Source of the DNA: Circinella minor
Lineage: Eukaryota; Mucoromycota; Mucoromycetes; Mucorales; Lichtheimiaceae
DNA length: 37,765 bases
Direction: 5' to 3'
Assembly: GCA_016758965.1 (NCBI GenBank)
Contig: JAEPRB010000326.1
Coordinates: 1-37,765 of the forward strand
Shown here: positions 10,484-19,987 of the stretch, one piece after another
How positions within the stretch are numbered: the first letter of the stretch is position 1
Layout of the letters: each line of letters begins with the position of its first letter
Position numbers and translations under genes: made by a program
The notes under the pieces: model-generated
What the model saw: the letters and a program-made list of their open reading frames with translations, nothing else
Database searches by the model: none
What the model was told of the DNA's origin: nothing

Positions 10484-10860
10484 AATAATAATAAAAAATA
10501 AACTAATTTGAAGTAGAATTATCGTTTTTGAGATGTACGATAAGGTCCTTTTTATACATTTTTTTTTTCATGGTACCGATCCATTGGTGTTGTATGTGAC
10601 TTTCTTCATTTTTAGCGAGAGTATTACTGGTTTATAGATGCATCTCCATTTTCGAAGGTAGTTACAAGAGTTTTCGTATGGAGTTCCAGTAGTATCTGAA
10701 AGAGTTCCAAATTTTACCCCTTAACATTCAGGATATAGCAACAATTTTTTTTTTTTAATTGTTTGTTTGTGTTTTCTTTTGTTATTTTGATAATAATGTA
10801 AAATTAAATTGGGATTGCAAATATAAATATAAATGTCAATATAAATAATATTATGAGAGT
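10484..10860 (-). other. Non-coding gap between integrase and third ORF
   Basis: 377 bp inside the retrotransposon with T-runs and no protein-like frame on the sense strand. It may hold a leader or splice site for the downstream ORF; nothing specific is visible. Confidence 0.4.
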
Positions 10861-12732
10861 TTAATTTAGCTTCCTCTTGAGTTCTTTGGCTAATCTTCGC
10901 CTAAATTGGTTTTCAGGGTTCAGCATTTCTGTTGATGAAATTCCATTAGCTTCAAGGATCTGTTTTGTTCCTTTAGCAAATCTTCCATCAATAAATTTAA
11001 CAAGGTTGTCAGAACCGGCGATCTCATTTGCTATGCATTTTATTACTTCGTCTCGGTTCTTCTTGATATTTGCTCGGTACGCCTCATACCAACTTAATTC
11101 TTGTATTAGGGACTGTGTATAAGGAGATAGTTGCAGAGTTGTCAATAAGTATACGAAATTTTCCAAGTTTCTTGCTTCGCCTTCTATTTCAAGGGGTTGG
11201 CCGCTTGTACTCCTCGGGTCTCTAGTGGTTTCTACAGTTGGTTCTTGAGAAGTGGGTTCGGTAGCACTCGGACCATTTAAAATAAAATCAATATCGATGA
11301 ATTCATCATCAACAACGGAATTCGAATTTCGATTGCTAGCTTCTGGGATTATCCAGTTTTCAAGATCATTATTTTGATTGTTATTCATATTTTCAATGTC
11401 TTGTAAAAGATTTAGATGATCAGTAATAGGATTAGAAGATGTGAAAGAAGGTCGGAATTGTACGTTTGGCAATTTATATGATCGTAATTGATTTCCATGG
11501 ACAGTGCCTTTTAATGGTTCTCCTTTCATCGATGCAAGTTTGTAACCACTTTTATTATTTTTCTCGACCACAATAAAAGGACCATCCCAGGTTTCGTCAA
11601 TTTTTCCACTAAAACTTGTTTGTACCATTGATTTAAAGACTTGTACAGCATCTCCTATTTCGAAAGGTGGTTGCATTAAATGCTTCTTTTTTCCTAATAT
11701 TTTCTTCTCTATCATGGCTTTTTGATTTTTTTGTGATATTTTTATTGACGCGTCTGCATTCTTTCGTATGTTTTGTAGTAACTCGAGTTGTTTTTCAATT
11801 CTTTTTGATAGTTGTTCTTCTGACCATTCTTCAGTTATATTGGAACCTTCTATGGTATTGTCGAAAGGAGTTCTTGCTTCTACTCCATATAATAATTTGA
11901 ATGGAGATACTTTCACAGTATTTTGTACTATTGTATGGTATGCAAATACGCTAGCTGCAAGATAGGAACACCAATCATCTTTTTCTTCTATTGGTCTTTT
12001 CTTTAATAATTGTCCTAAACTTCTGTTAAAGCGCTCTATAATACCCTGTGATTCTGGATGGTAAAAACTTCCTCTACGCCATTCTATGGAGAATTGTTTG
12101 CATACTTCTTCAACAAGTTTATTTGCAAAAGGAAGACCATTGTCTGTAATTATAACGGATGGGCATCCATGGCGACAAATGACATCTTCGTATAAAAATA
12201 TACTTATTTCGGTACTGTTTGCGTATCTTAATGCTTTGGCTTCAACTGTTTTTGTAAATGCATCAATGGCGGCCACTACATAGCGATTGCCTTTTCTTGA
12301 AGGTCTGAAATGTTTTATGTCTAAAACTACTCTTGACCAAGGAGTGGGCTCAACAGGAATTGGGTGTAATGATTCATTTAAAGTTGGTTTTCCTTGTTTT
12401 TGACAGCGATCACATCGTGAAATGGCATCTTGTATATCTTTCTTCATGCCTTCCCAATAATAGCGTCTGGCAATCTTGTGATATGTGTTAAAAAATAGAA
12501 AATGGCCACCCATAGGATGAAAATGGTGAAAATAAATGGCGTTATTTGCTTCTTGTTTAGTTAATACAAGGCGTGGATTATTGTCCTTGTCTCTTCGATA
12601 TAGTCGATCGTTGTAAACAAAGTAATGTTTGCTTTGTGAATCAATGTATCTTTGTTGTTGTCTTGTAATACCTGTAGGGTATTCTAATGTGTCCAAGTAG
12701 TATTGTAAAATGGTTAATTTAGTATCGTCCAT
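10861..12732 (-). CDS. Integrase of the Ty3/gypsy element, encoded as a separate ORF
   Basis: 623 residues from ATG 12732, catalysing insertion of the cDNA into the host genome. The N-terminal zinc-binding HHCC domain uses His72, His77, Cys107 and Cys110. The catalytic DDE triad is Asp138 (VVLDIKHF), Asp197 (ITDNG) and Glu233 (GIIERFNR). After the core comes a GPY/F-like module (WDGPFIVVEKNNKSGYKL, then VHGNQLRSYKL). No chromodomain was recognised. The last ~200 residues are an acidic, Asn/Ser-rich tail ending in a basic RRRLAKELKRKLN. All key residues are present. In most Ty3/gypsy elements integrase is the C-terminal part of the pol polyprotein. Here it has its own start codon and lies 258 bp downstream of the stop of the Gag-RT ORF, so it needs internal initiation, a spliced or separate mRNA, or some other route. 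Confidence 0.92.
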   Translation of the reverse strand: MDDTKLTILQYYLDTLEYPTGITRQQQRYIDSQSKHYFVYNDRLYRRDKDNNPRLVLTKQEANNAIYFHHFHPMGGHFLFFNTYHKIARRYYWEGMKKDIQDAISRCDRCQKQGKPTLNESLHPIPVEPTPWSRVVLDIKHFRPSRKGNRYVVAAIDAFTKTVEAKALRYANSTEISIFLYEDVICRHGCPSVIITDNGLPFANKLVEEVCKQFSIEWRRGSFYHPESQGIIERFNRSLGQLLKKRPIEEKDDWCSYLAASVFAYHTIVQNTVKVSPFKLLYGVEARTPFDNTIEGSNITEEWSEEQLSKRIEKQLELLQNIRKNADASIKISQKNQKAMIEKKILGKKKHLMQPPFEIGDAVQVFKSMVQTSFSGKIDETWDGPFIVVEKNNKSGYKLASMKGEPLKGTVHGNQLRSYKLPNVQFRPSFTSSNPITDHLNLLQDIENMNNNQNNDLENWIIPEASNRNSNSVVDDEFIDIDFILNGPSATEPTSQEPTVETTRDPRSTSGQPLEIEGEARNLENFVYLLTTLQLSPYTQSLIQELSWYEAYRANIKKNRDEVIKCIANEIAGSDNLVKFIDGRFAKGTKQILEANGISSTEMLNPENQFRRRLAKELKRKLN

Positions 12733-12990
12733 GATGAATTATTCCTGTTTATGTTAATGTTGTGTGATGTCTGATTTTTGTGCTGATTCAATGTTTCAAG
12801 TTGTTTTTAGGAGAGTTGAAGTAAGTTGAAATAAGTTGGCTTGTCTTGTATTAATATTTACTGTTTGATGATATAGATATGAATATTTTTTTTTTTTAAA
12901 AGGGGTTAAAAAGAGTTATATAATATGTTAATTATAATGAATTTAAGCTTTTTACGACTTCCTAAATGCTGGTCAGAAATGTGATGTTGT
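12733..12990 (-). other. Untranslated gap between the Gag-RT and integrase ORFs
   Basis: 258 bp with stops in all sense frames, an A-run and AT-rich sequence. It separates the stop at 12991 from the integrase ATG at 12732. It could contain the promoter, splice acceptor or internal ribosome entry used for integrase. No clear splice signal could be assigned by eye. Confidence 0.5.
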
Positions 12991-15900
12991 TTAGTATCCA
13001 AGGCGACTGAGAAAATCTGCATTTCTATTTTCTTTTCCTGGACGATATTTTATTTCAAAGGAGTATTCCGATAAAGTGGTAATCCATCTTGCTATAATGC
13101 CTTCTGGTCGAGGAGTATTTAATAATCCTTTTAATGCTGAATGATCAGTAATAATAGTGAATTTATTTCCAAGTAAATAAGGTCTCAATGTTTTTACTCC
13201 CCATACGACAGCTAACATTTCAAGCTTTGAAATTCCGTAATTGCGTTCGTTAGATAATAATCCTCGACTAGCATAAAGCACAACATGTTCTTTATTTTCT
13301 TGATCATGCTGGCACAGAACAATCCCGAGTCCTTCTCGGGAAGCATCCGTTATCAATGTAAAGGGTTTATCAAAGTCTGGTCGGATAAGAATAGGACTAT
13401 TACATAATGCATCTTTTAAAGTTTCAAATGCCTTAGTGGTCTCGGGTCCCCAAGGTGGTCGCTTTCCTTCTGCTTTCATTTGGTCGTGTAAAGGTCGTGC
13501 AATCGCAGCAAAATTTTTAATAAATCGTCGATAATAGGAACATAATCCAATAAAACTTCTTATTTGGGTGATTGTTTGTGGACATGGATATTCAGCTATT
13601 TTCTTTATTTTATCAGGGTCTGTTTTTAATCCATTTGATGTTATTACATAACCAAGGAATACTAATGAGTTTTTATACAATGAACATTTTCGTGGGTTGA
13701 TGACAAGTCCAAAATGTTTTATGCAAGCAAATACTTTGGCAAGGTCGTGTAGGTGTTGTTTATGGTCTGATGAATATACGTTCAGGTCGTCAATATAAGC
13801 AACTAAGCAGCGGTTTAGAAGAGGTCGAAAAGCAATGTCAATTAATCTTTGAAACGTTGCTGGAGCGTTGGTTAATCCCATTGGCATTTTTAAGTATTCG
13901 AATGAGCCTATGATTGGACATGAAAAGCTAGTCTTTGCAATGGAGTCCGATTTGGTAGACATTGGTATGTTGTAAAATCCTGAAGACATGTCGAGAGCAG
14001 AAAATATGGAGGCAGAACCTAAAGAATCAAGTAGTTCGTCAATTCGTGGAATAGCATAGCTATCTGCTCGAGTAATAGCGTTTAATTTTCGATAGTCAAC
14101 AACGAGTCTGTAATCGTTATTCTTTTTCTTGACCATAAGTATGGGTGCAGCCCACGGACTAGATGAAGCTCGAATGATTCCCATTTTACAAAAGCGGTCA
14201 ATTTCTTTTTTGAGATGTTTAATTTCAAGAGGACTCATGCGATAGGGTCGTTGACGTATAGGAGCAATGTTTGGGTCTGTTATAATTTCATGACTAATTC
14301 GTGTTGTGTGACCAATACGGTTTTTATCCCAGTCAAATATGTCATGGTATCTTTCTATGAGTGCGATTAATTCTTTCTTTAATTTATTGTCAAGTGGTCC
14401 AATTTCGATTTGGTCAAGTTGGTCCTTTGATAGTGATTGTCTAAAAGGTATGTCTTGGTTTGATAAGAATCTTGTTTTATCAACTTCATTAACGAGATCA
14501 TATCCTTGTGAATCTGATGTTACGGGAACTAATTCACCGATCATGAAACCAAGTTTTATATTGTAGTTCTCTGTTTCTGACATATTGATAATAGAAATAC
14601 GATAAGTTGTATCAGAAGGATATAAAATTCCACTATATATTTCTATATAATCGGGTAGTGAAGTGTTTAATTCAAATATAAATGTATTTGAAGATCGATG
14701 CTGAGAGATAATTGGGATATCGTAAGTTTGATAAGCAGTAATTGACAACGAGATTTCTTCTGCGACTACAACTTGTAGTACGTCGTTGTTAGGAAATAAT
14801 TCTAATGGGTGAGTAATTTCTACTATTGGATAAAGTTCGTCGCCTAACCAATATTCGTTGGTAAGCATTTCTTCTAATGGAGAAACATCTTCTTCTGAAT
14901 CAGTTGAATAAGTATCTGAAGTGGAGTCAATTCCAGAATCGTCGCTACATTCGTCATCAGTGACGTCTGAGTCTATTACTTCATTTAAGGAAGATTCATT
15001 ATTAGACCAAGGACTGATTAAATCCATTCTTTGTCGTTCATACGAGATAGGTATAGATCGAGGTTTTCCATGATGAATCCACATTTTTCTTGTTTGATAA
15101 TCTATTTTTGCGTGTGCGATTCGAAGCCAATCATTTCCAACTATTATATCAGCAGGTGTAGTAGGTAATACTTCCATCGAAACGGGTACGACTGCTGTTC
15201 CATTTGGTTTTAAGGGTAAATCATTGATAATGCCTAAAGAGGCGTGTCTATCACCGTTTCCTAGCATGAAAACTGCTGTAGAAGGTTCTTGAATCGTTAA
15301 TTTAAGTCTTTGGGTCAAGTTTAATGATATGCACGATTTTGAAGCTCCACTATCAATTAGAGTGCGAATAGGCAGTGAGTGAAGATAGAAAACAGCATAT
15401 AAAGCTGTTGTGTTTTGCATTTGTTTTGGTAATTCATCCAAGACGGCAAGTGTTCTGGCTGTTCTACAGGCTCCAGTGAATTGGCGTCGAAGGGAAGGGG
15501 CTATTCGTAATAATTGGCCAAAGCTAATATCAGCTGTACGATTTAAAATATCGGTAGCAACATTATAAGGTTCTTTTCTTATTATATTTTGTGCAAGGGC
15601 TGTTATTTTTTTGTTATTTCGTCGAACATTTTTTTGTTTATCTCTTTGTGTAACAGGAGACTTTTGTTGCGATGCTTTGGAAGGAGGTGTTTTATTTTGA
15701 GTTGGGGTATTTAAAGGAGCTTGAGAATAATTTTGTGAAGGCAATTTTTCAGTTTCTTTTTCAGTTTCTTTTTCAACTGGAGGTGAGTCAATATCCATTT
15801 CGTTATTATTTTTATTTCTTATATCTGTCCATTGACTTCCGACAGGTTTCTGTGTTTTGTTCAGACTTGAATCTCCAAATATTGATGCGAGGCCAGTTGT

Positions 15901-17559
15901 TGGCATAGGTGGTGGAGGTACTGGTAAGTTTTCAGGGTTAGGAACAGAAGATTGAAAAGCTGGAAGCTTAAAGTTTTGTTCAACATGTGATGGAGAACCC
16001 ATGTGATTGTCAAGTTGTTGCGTGGCTTGTTTTTGTTTTCTTGACTTGCGTCGAACTGGAGGGTCTACAAAATCAACTTTCTTTTGTGAATTTACTTTAT
16101 TTACCTTACCTGTTTCATTACGCGGTCTCAATTGACGAGTTGAAGGTTTTGGAATACGTTGTTGTGCAGCATATAACTCATCAAAATCGTCTTCGTGTAC
16201 TTGCAAGTCATCGTCAAAATAATTGTCATTGTCAGAAAAATATTCGTTTTCTTGGTTATAAGAATTATTTATATCACCACTGGATAAGCTTTCAATAAAA
16301 CCACTGTTTTCTTCTTCCAAAACAGCTAAAGTGGCAGAAGGTGAGTTGGGACGAGGTGGAGGATCTTGTTTGTAAGGTGATTCGTTATTGTTATTATTTT
16401 GATATCTGTTTGGTCCTGGTCTGTTCTCTCCATTCCTTCGATTATATTGATTATCGTTTCTGTTGTATTGGTTTTCATTCCTGTTATATTGGTTTTCAGT
16501 TCCTTTATTGTATTGGTCAAAATTGCCTCTGTTGTTATTGTATTGTTGGTAAGAGTTATTTCGGTATTGATTGTTACGATAATTATTATTATAACGGTAT
16601 TGATTTCTGTTATTATTGCGATCATTATATGAATTTGTGGGTTGTGACAATTTTTTTGTTTCTTCTTGAATTAATCTTCGCAACATTCTTTCTAAACTAT
16701 AGTTGGGATTATCATGCGAATCGTTGGGTGGATTTTCTGATTCATGTTGAAATAATTCAAGATTTTGCATTTGTTTAGTTATTGCATTTATAGATGGAGA
16801 GTCAGAGCCGGATTCGTGATCTAGTCTGGGAGGATGGAAAGCGCGTGATCGAGCCTTCTTAATAGTTTCTCTTGATGGGTCATTTCTATTCATCCATGCA
16901 GTAGGGATTCTATCGTCGGCTTTTTGTGGAATAAAGGGGTTATCTTGAGGATATAAGGTAGTACCATGTTGTCCTCTCCAGTATCCATAAGCGAACTGTT
17001 TGTAATCGGCAAATGATGTTGCTCCCATCATGTAACAATGTTTCTTTATACGTGGTAATAAACCTGATTTAAATTTTGCTTCAATTAAGGCTTCGCCTTC
17101 ATTACCAGTTAATTCTGCTAAATCAGCAGCTTGTTGAATTCGTCCCAAATACATTCTTGGAGGTTCATCTTCCCCTTGTGTCAATTGGTCGAAAGCATCT
17201 TTATAATATTCAATGACATCTTCGGTCACATATTCTTTTTCCAAAAGTTTAATTAATTCATCGTATTTCGTTCCAATAGAGGGTGTGCTACGAATCTTTC
17301 CTTGTAAAAAAATACGAGCGTACTTTTTAACTTGAGCATTGAGAATGCTAGCTTGTCGTGCTGCATTTTTGATATCGGTAATTGCAAAATATGATTCAAG
17401 TGTATCTTTAAAATGACGGAAATCTTCACCCTCATAACCACAGAAATCAATTAACCTAGGCTTATAGTTAAATGAGTCAGTGCCATGTGCCAACACAGGT
17501 GGATGTGAGCCCAAGTCAGATTCTGGGGAAGGAGCGTGTCTTGAATCCGTGATAGCCAT
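12991..17559 (-). CDS. Gag-protease-reverse transcriptase-RNase H polyprotein
   Basis: 1522 residues in one frame from ATG 17559; it packages and reverse-transcribes the element RNA. Gag (about residues 30-210) has the retrotransposon Gag fold signature (FRHFKDTLESYF, YYKDAFDQLTQGEDEPPRMY). It is followed by an Asn/Arg/Tyr/Gln-rich stretch (about 310-400) and no CCHC zinc knuckle. The retropepsin active site is Asp736 in LIDSGASKS, with IIVGNDWL further on. The RT has SPWAAPILMVKKKN, DYRKLN, FSALDMSSGFY, and YIDDL with Asp1257 and Asp1258. RNase H begins at ITDAS (Asp1405), followed by KLEMLAVVWG and TDHSALKGL, and ends in a GKENRNADFLSRL motif typical of Ty3/gypsy. Gag and pol are fused with no frameshift or stop between them, so the Gag:Pol ratio must be set another way. 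The ORF is fully intact. Confidence 0.95.
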   Translation of the reverse strand: MAITDSRHAPSPESDLGSHPPVLAHGTDSFNYKPRLIDFCGYEGEDFRHFKDTLESYFAITDIKNAARQASILNAQVKKYARIFLQGKIRSTPSIGTKYDELIKLLEKEYVTEDVIEYYKDAFDQLTQGEDEPPRMYLGRIQQAADLAELTGNEGEALIEAKFKSGLLPRIKKHCYMMGATSFADYKQFAYGYWRGQHGTTLYPQDNPFIPQKADDRIPTAWMNRNDPSRETIKKARSRAFHPPRLDHESGSDSPSINAITKQMQNLELFQHESENPPNDSHDNPNYSLERMLRRLIQEETKKLSQPTNSYNDRNNNRNQYRYNNNYRNNQYRNNSYQQYNNNRGNFDQYNKGTENQYNRNENQYNRNDNQYNRRNGENRPGPNRYQNNNNNESPYKQDPPPRPNSPSATLAVLEEENSGFIESLSSGDINNSYNQENEYFSDNDNYFDDDLQVHEDDFDELYAAQQRIPKPSTRQLRPRNETGKVNKVNSQKKVDFVDPPVRRKSRKQKQATQQLDNHMGSPSHVEQNFKLPAFQSSVPNPENLPVPPPPMPTTGLASIFGDSSLNKTQKPVGSQWTDIRNKNNNEMDIDSPPVEKETEKETEKLPSQNYSQAPLNTPTQNKTPPSKASQQKSPVTQRDKQKNVRRNNKKITALAQNIIRKEPYNVATDILNRTADISFGQLLRIAPSLRRQFTGACRTARTLAVLDELPKQMQNTTALYAVFYLHSLPIRTLIDSGASKSCISLNLTQRLKLTIQEPSTAVFMLGNGDRHASLGIINDLPLKPNGTAVVPVSMEVLPTTPADIIVGNDWLRIAHAKIDYQTRKMWIHHGKPRSIPISYERQRMDLISPWSNNESSLNEVIDSDVTDDECSDDSGIDSTSDTYSTDSEEDVSPLEEMLTNEYWLGDELYPIVEITHPLELFPNNDVLQVVVAEEISLSITAYQTYDIPIISQHRSSNTFIFELNTSLPDYIEIYSGILYPSDTTYRISIINMSETENYNIKLGFMIGELVPVTSDSQGYDLVNEVDKTRFLSNQDIPFRQSLSKDQLDQIEIGPLDNKLKKELIALIERYHDIFDWDKNRIGHTTRISHEIITDPNIAPIRQRPYRMSPLEIKHLKKEIDRFCKMGIIRASSSPWAAPILMVKKKNNDYRLVVDYRKLNAITRADSYAIPRIDELLDSLGSASIFSALDMSSGFYNIPMSTKSDSIAKTSFSCPIIGSFEYLKMPMGLTNAPATFQRLIDIAFRPLLNRCLVAYIDDLNVYSSDHKQHLHDLAKVFACIKHFGLVINPRKCSLYKNSLVFLGYVITSNGLKTDPDKIKKIAEYPCPQTITQIRSFIGLCSYYRRFIKNFAAIARPLHDQMKAEGKRPPWGPETTKAFETLKDALCNSPILIRPDFDKPFTLITDASREGLGIVLCQHDQENKEHVVLYASRGLLSNERNYGISKLEMLAVVWGVKTLRPYLLGNKFTIITDHSALKGLLNTPRPEGIIARWITTLSEYSFEIKYRPGKENRNADFLSRLGY

Positions 17560-17744
17560 TTTTGTTTGTTAAAATTAAAATAAGTTCTTAAGAGTTCGAT
17601 AAAGTTTTTATATTTGAGAAGTTGTGGTATCGTTATTCGATAATAAAAAAATTCAGAAGTGTAAAGAGGACTTTGGATAAGCGATCTTATAGTTGAAGAT
17701 TGAACTTAATGTGTTCTTTTATGCTTCCAAAATAGAGATCCCCT

Positions 17745-17757
17745 GTAGTGAGCACCA
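17745..17757 (-). promoter_or_regulatory. Primer binding site for tRNA-primed minus-strand synthesis
   Basis: On the sense strand the 5' LTR ends in ...GTAACA, then two bases (TT), then TGGTGCTCACTAC. TGG two bases inside the LTR is the classic position for pairing to the CCA end of a tRNA, here one ending ...GAGCACCA. The tRNA identity cannot be named without a tRNA set from this genome. Confidence 0.8.
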
Positions 17758-17759
17758 AA

Positions 17760-18403
17760 TGTTACGTCCCGTTTGGATCGTAATTAATAAAATAAAAAAG
17801 AAAATATAAGAAATTCCGAGTAAAAGACTCCAGGAATAAGGAAAGTTATATCAATAACTTGATCAATAAAAAGAAAAATAAATAAAAGGGCGGTTTTTAT
17901 AACCAGCAAATTCAACCGATCAAATAGTCGGGAAAAGAGTTTATTTCAATAAAAATGAAAGAAAGTGAACTAATTGTTGTTTTGTTTGAAAGGAAGAAAC
18001 TATCCTTTTTATACTAATTATTTAATTATCTAACTCCTTAATTTGAATCTTGTTCCAGGTGAAAGTGAATACAATTTCAGGTAAAATGGAATCTGATTCC
18101 AGGTAAAATCGAATCCAATTTCAGGTAAAAACGGATCTTGTTCCAGGTAAAAGCGAATCCAATTTCAGGTAAAATCGAATCTGATTCCAGGTAAAATCGA
18201 ATCCAATTTCAGGTAAAAACGGATCTTATTGGTCACGGTTAAATTTAGTTATTACTGCTTGTAAAACGGTTGATATTTATTTAGAATAATAATAATAATG
18301 ATAATGATGATGATAATGATAAGAATAAATAAATAAATAAAGAAAAAAAAATATAAGGGATATATATATAAAAAAAAAACTAAGAGAAAAAAGGGATGTA
18401 ACA
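17760..18403 (-). repeat. 5' LTR (right copy)
   Basis: 644 bp, TGTTACGTCCCG...GGGATGTAACA, directly repeating 9263-9886. It carries eight tandem 22-bp units (18053-18228) against six in the left copy, which accounts for most of the length difference. As the 5' LTR it should hold the element's promoter on the minus strand. Confidence 0.95.
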
Positions 18404-18429
18404 ATACTTTATAGTATCTTTATTATTTG

Positions 18430-18487
<58 letters not shown>

Positions 18488-18568
18488 GTATCATTATTAT
18501 TATTATTATTATTATTACTTATATCATCGTTAAAGTATCACAAAATTCCAAACAACGTGATATTATTG
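18404..18568. repeat. (CATTAT)n / (ATT)n microsatellites next to the retrotransposon
   Basis: Two runs of TTA/ATT triplets (about 18430-18486 and 18490-18520), the first grading from CATTAT hexamers. The 91-residue frame over it is poly-Leu/Ile and not a gene. Confidence 0.85.
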
Positions 18569-18678
18569 GTGCGTGCTGCAACACATTTGTGTCGAAGCAA
18601 CGACACAGTTATGTTGAAGCTACGACACTTTTCTGTCGAAGATGCGACACTTTTATGACGAAGCAATGCCACTTTTCC
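18569..18678. repeat. 22-bp minisatellite with an inverted repeat in each unit
   Basis: Five consecutive 22-bp units begin at 18569, 18591, 18613, 18635 and 18657, with consensus near GTCGAAGCWACGACACTTTT. The second unit with its left neighbour forms a perfect GTGTCG/CGACAC six-base stem around AAGCAA; the third and fourth keep most of it. The first and last units are more diverged. It is not related in sequence to the 22-bp units inside the LTRs, although the period is the same. Confidence 0.8.
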
Positions 18679-19987
18679 GTTATTGTAAATAGGTATAAAT
18701 AGCCAAAAGTAATTTTAAATAAATCTTTTCTTCAGTTCTATCTTTTACCTCTAAATTTTTTAGTCTTTTAACAATAAATAATTGGCCTGACAATGACAAT
18801 AGGTTTTTTTTTGGCGGGGGGCATAAAATCTCTTAAACTTACTACATAATATTTCGCTTTGTGGATTCAGATGTAATATTCCTGAATATAAGAACTCCCA
18901 CACCCCAAATTTCTATTCATCAAATATAAATACGTACATAGTGTATTATTTCTTCTTTATTTTATATCTTTATACCAAGTACTTCAATCACACATTGAAT
19001 ACTTTAATACGTTTCCGTTTCCCCTTCAACTTCATCCACATGTAACATTTGTTCACGAACAATTAGTAATTGTCGTTCAAAAAACCATGGCTACGTACGT
19101 ATTTAAAAGATACAATATCACAAATAGAAGAATATTGATATTATTGTTTTGAGTGTGACCTTCACTACCAGATCAAAAAAATAAATAAATAAAGAAAAGC
19201 AAACCTCGTGAATGGGTCATACTTTTTCTTTATATAGAATTTTTGTAGTTTGATTTCCATAGATGGAGATGACCAGATATCACTACGTACCTATGAACAG
19301 GATGTGGATAGATATGGTAATAAAAAGCTGATGTGCGTATGTCAGATCTCTGTTACACGAACTAGCTTATATTGACTTTATAACTTTATAAAAATAGTTT
19401 AAACATTATATTAAGTTTTCAAACTATTACAGCTTGTACCAAAAGGTAGCTGAAGCTATAGTATATATCGTTTTTTTTTTTTCTAATAATTCACGGCCAC
19501 TTTATTTTTCACTTTGCTTTTGCTGTGATTTTAGGTTTAACACTTGATTATTTTCAATTTTTGCGCTGCTTATAGCAGTGATATTTAGAAGGGATTTCAG
19601 CAAACATAAAACGTAGAGTGAGAATCATCAAGTAACAAATATATAAGCCCATGTTGTGTAACAAGTAATTTTTTATGCTTCCCGATATTTACACAAATAG
19701 AATTAAGTTCAGGTTGGAATTACACAATTTTTTTTTCTAAGAAACTATACATAACCTAATGTCCTTGTATTTCCTTTCTTTTTACCGGAAAAACTACGGT
19801 TGTTTCTGAAAAGGAACAAAAAAAAGTTACAACTGAGAAACTTTTTGTTTTTTTTTTTGTTTTTTGTTTTTTTTCACTCTGTTATTAAGGTAGTATGTGA
19901 AATAGTTTAATATATTCTTTGACTTTAAAAATAAAAAACAAGAAATCAAATACAATATTAATAGAAAAAAAAACACACGTAGAAATA
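18679..19987. other. Intergenic region upstream of the first HET-like gene
   Basis: About 1.3 kb, AT-rich, with no supported coding frame. The last few hundred bases share short blocks with the region upstream of the second HET-like gene (for example aatgtccttgtatttccttt near 19758 against attatgtccttttatttcc near 22621). This suggests the promoter was duplicated with the gene. A G-run (ggcggggggc, about 18812) has no visible role. Confidence 0.5.

Larger units (their letters stand above)
9263..18403 (-). mobile_element. Full-length Ty3/gypsy-type LTR retrotransposon
   Basis: A 9.1-kb element flanked by two direct LTRs (9263-9886 and 17760-18403), each with TGTTAC...GTAACA ends. Because the genes run leftward, the right LTR is the 5' LTR. 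Order in the sense direction: 5' LTR, primer binding site, Gag-PR-RT-RNase H in one ORF, a 258-bp gap, integrase in its own ORF, a 377-bp gap, a small third ORF, a polypurine-like tract and the 3' LTR. Domain order with integrase after RNase H is that of Ty3/gypsy (Metaviridae) and not Ty1/copia. Both large ORFs are intact. The bases flanking the two LTRs (tccac on the left, atact on the right) do not form a target-site duplication. Confidence 0.95.

Noticed and set aside
9887..10500. Envelope gene in the retrotransposon
   Set aside because: The third ORF has no signal peptide, membrane anchor or cysteine pattern, so an envelope role is not supported.
16326..16778. Ile/Thr-rich and Cys/Tyr-rich frames on both strands
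   Set aside because: Shadows of the Asn/Arg/Tyr-rich Gag segment in other frames.
18569..18678. CRISPR array
   Set aside because: Units are directly adjacent with no spacers, in a eukaryotic genome; it is a minisatellite.
18427..18702. 91-residue frame beginning with Ser/Leu repeats
   Set aside because: Translation of microsatellite DNA and of the 22-bp minisatellite.
19919..19987. N-terminal extension of HET-like copy 1
   Set aside because: It opens with TTG, is Lys-rich from A-runs, and copy 2 starts at the aligned ATG.
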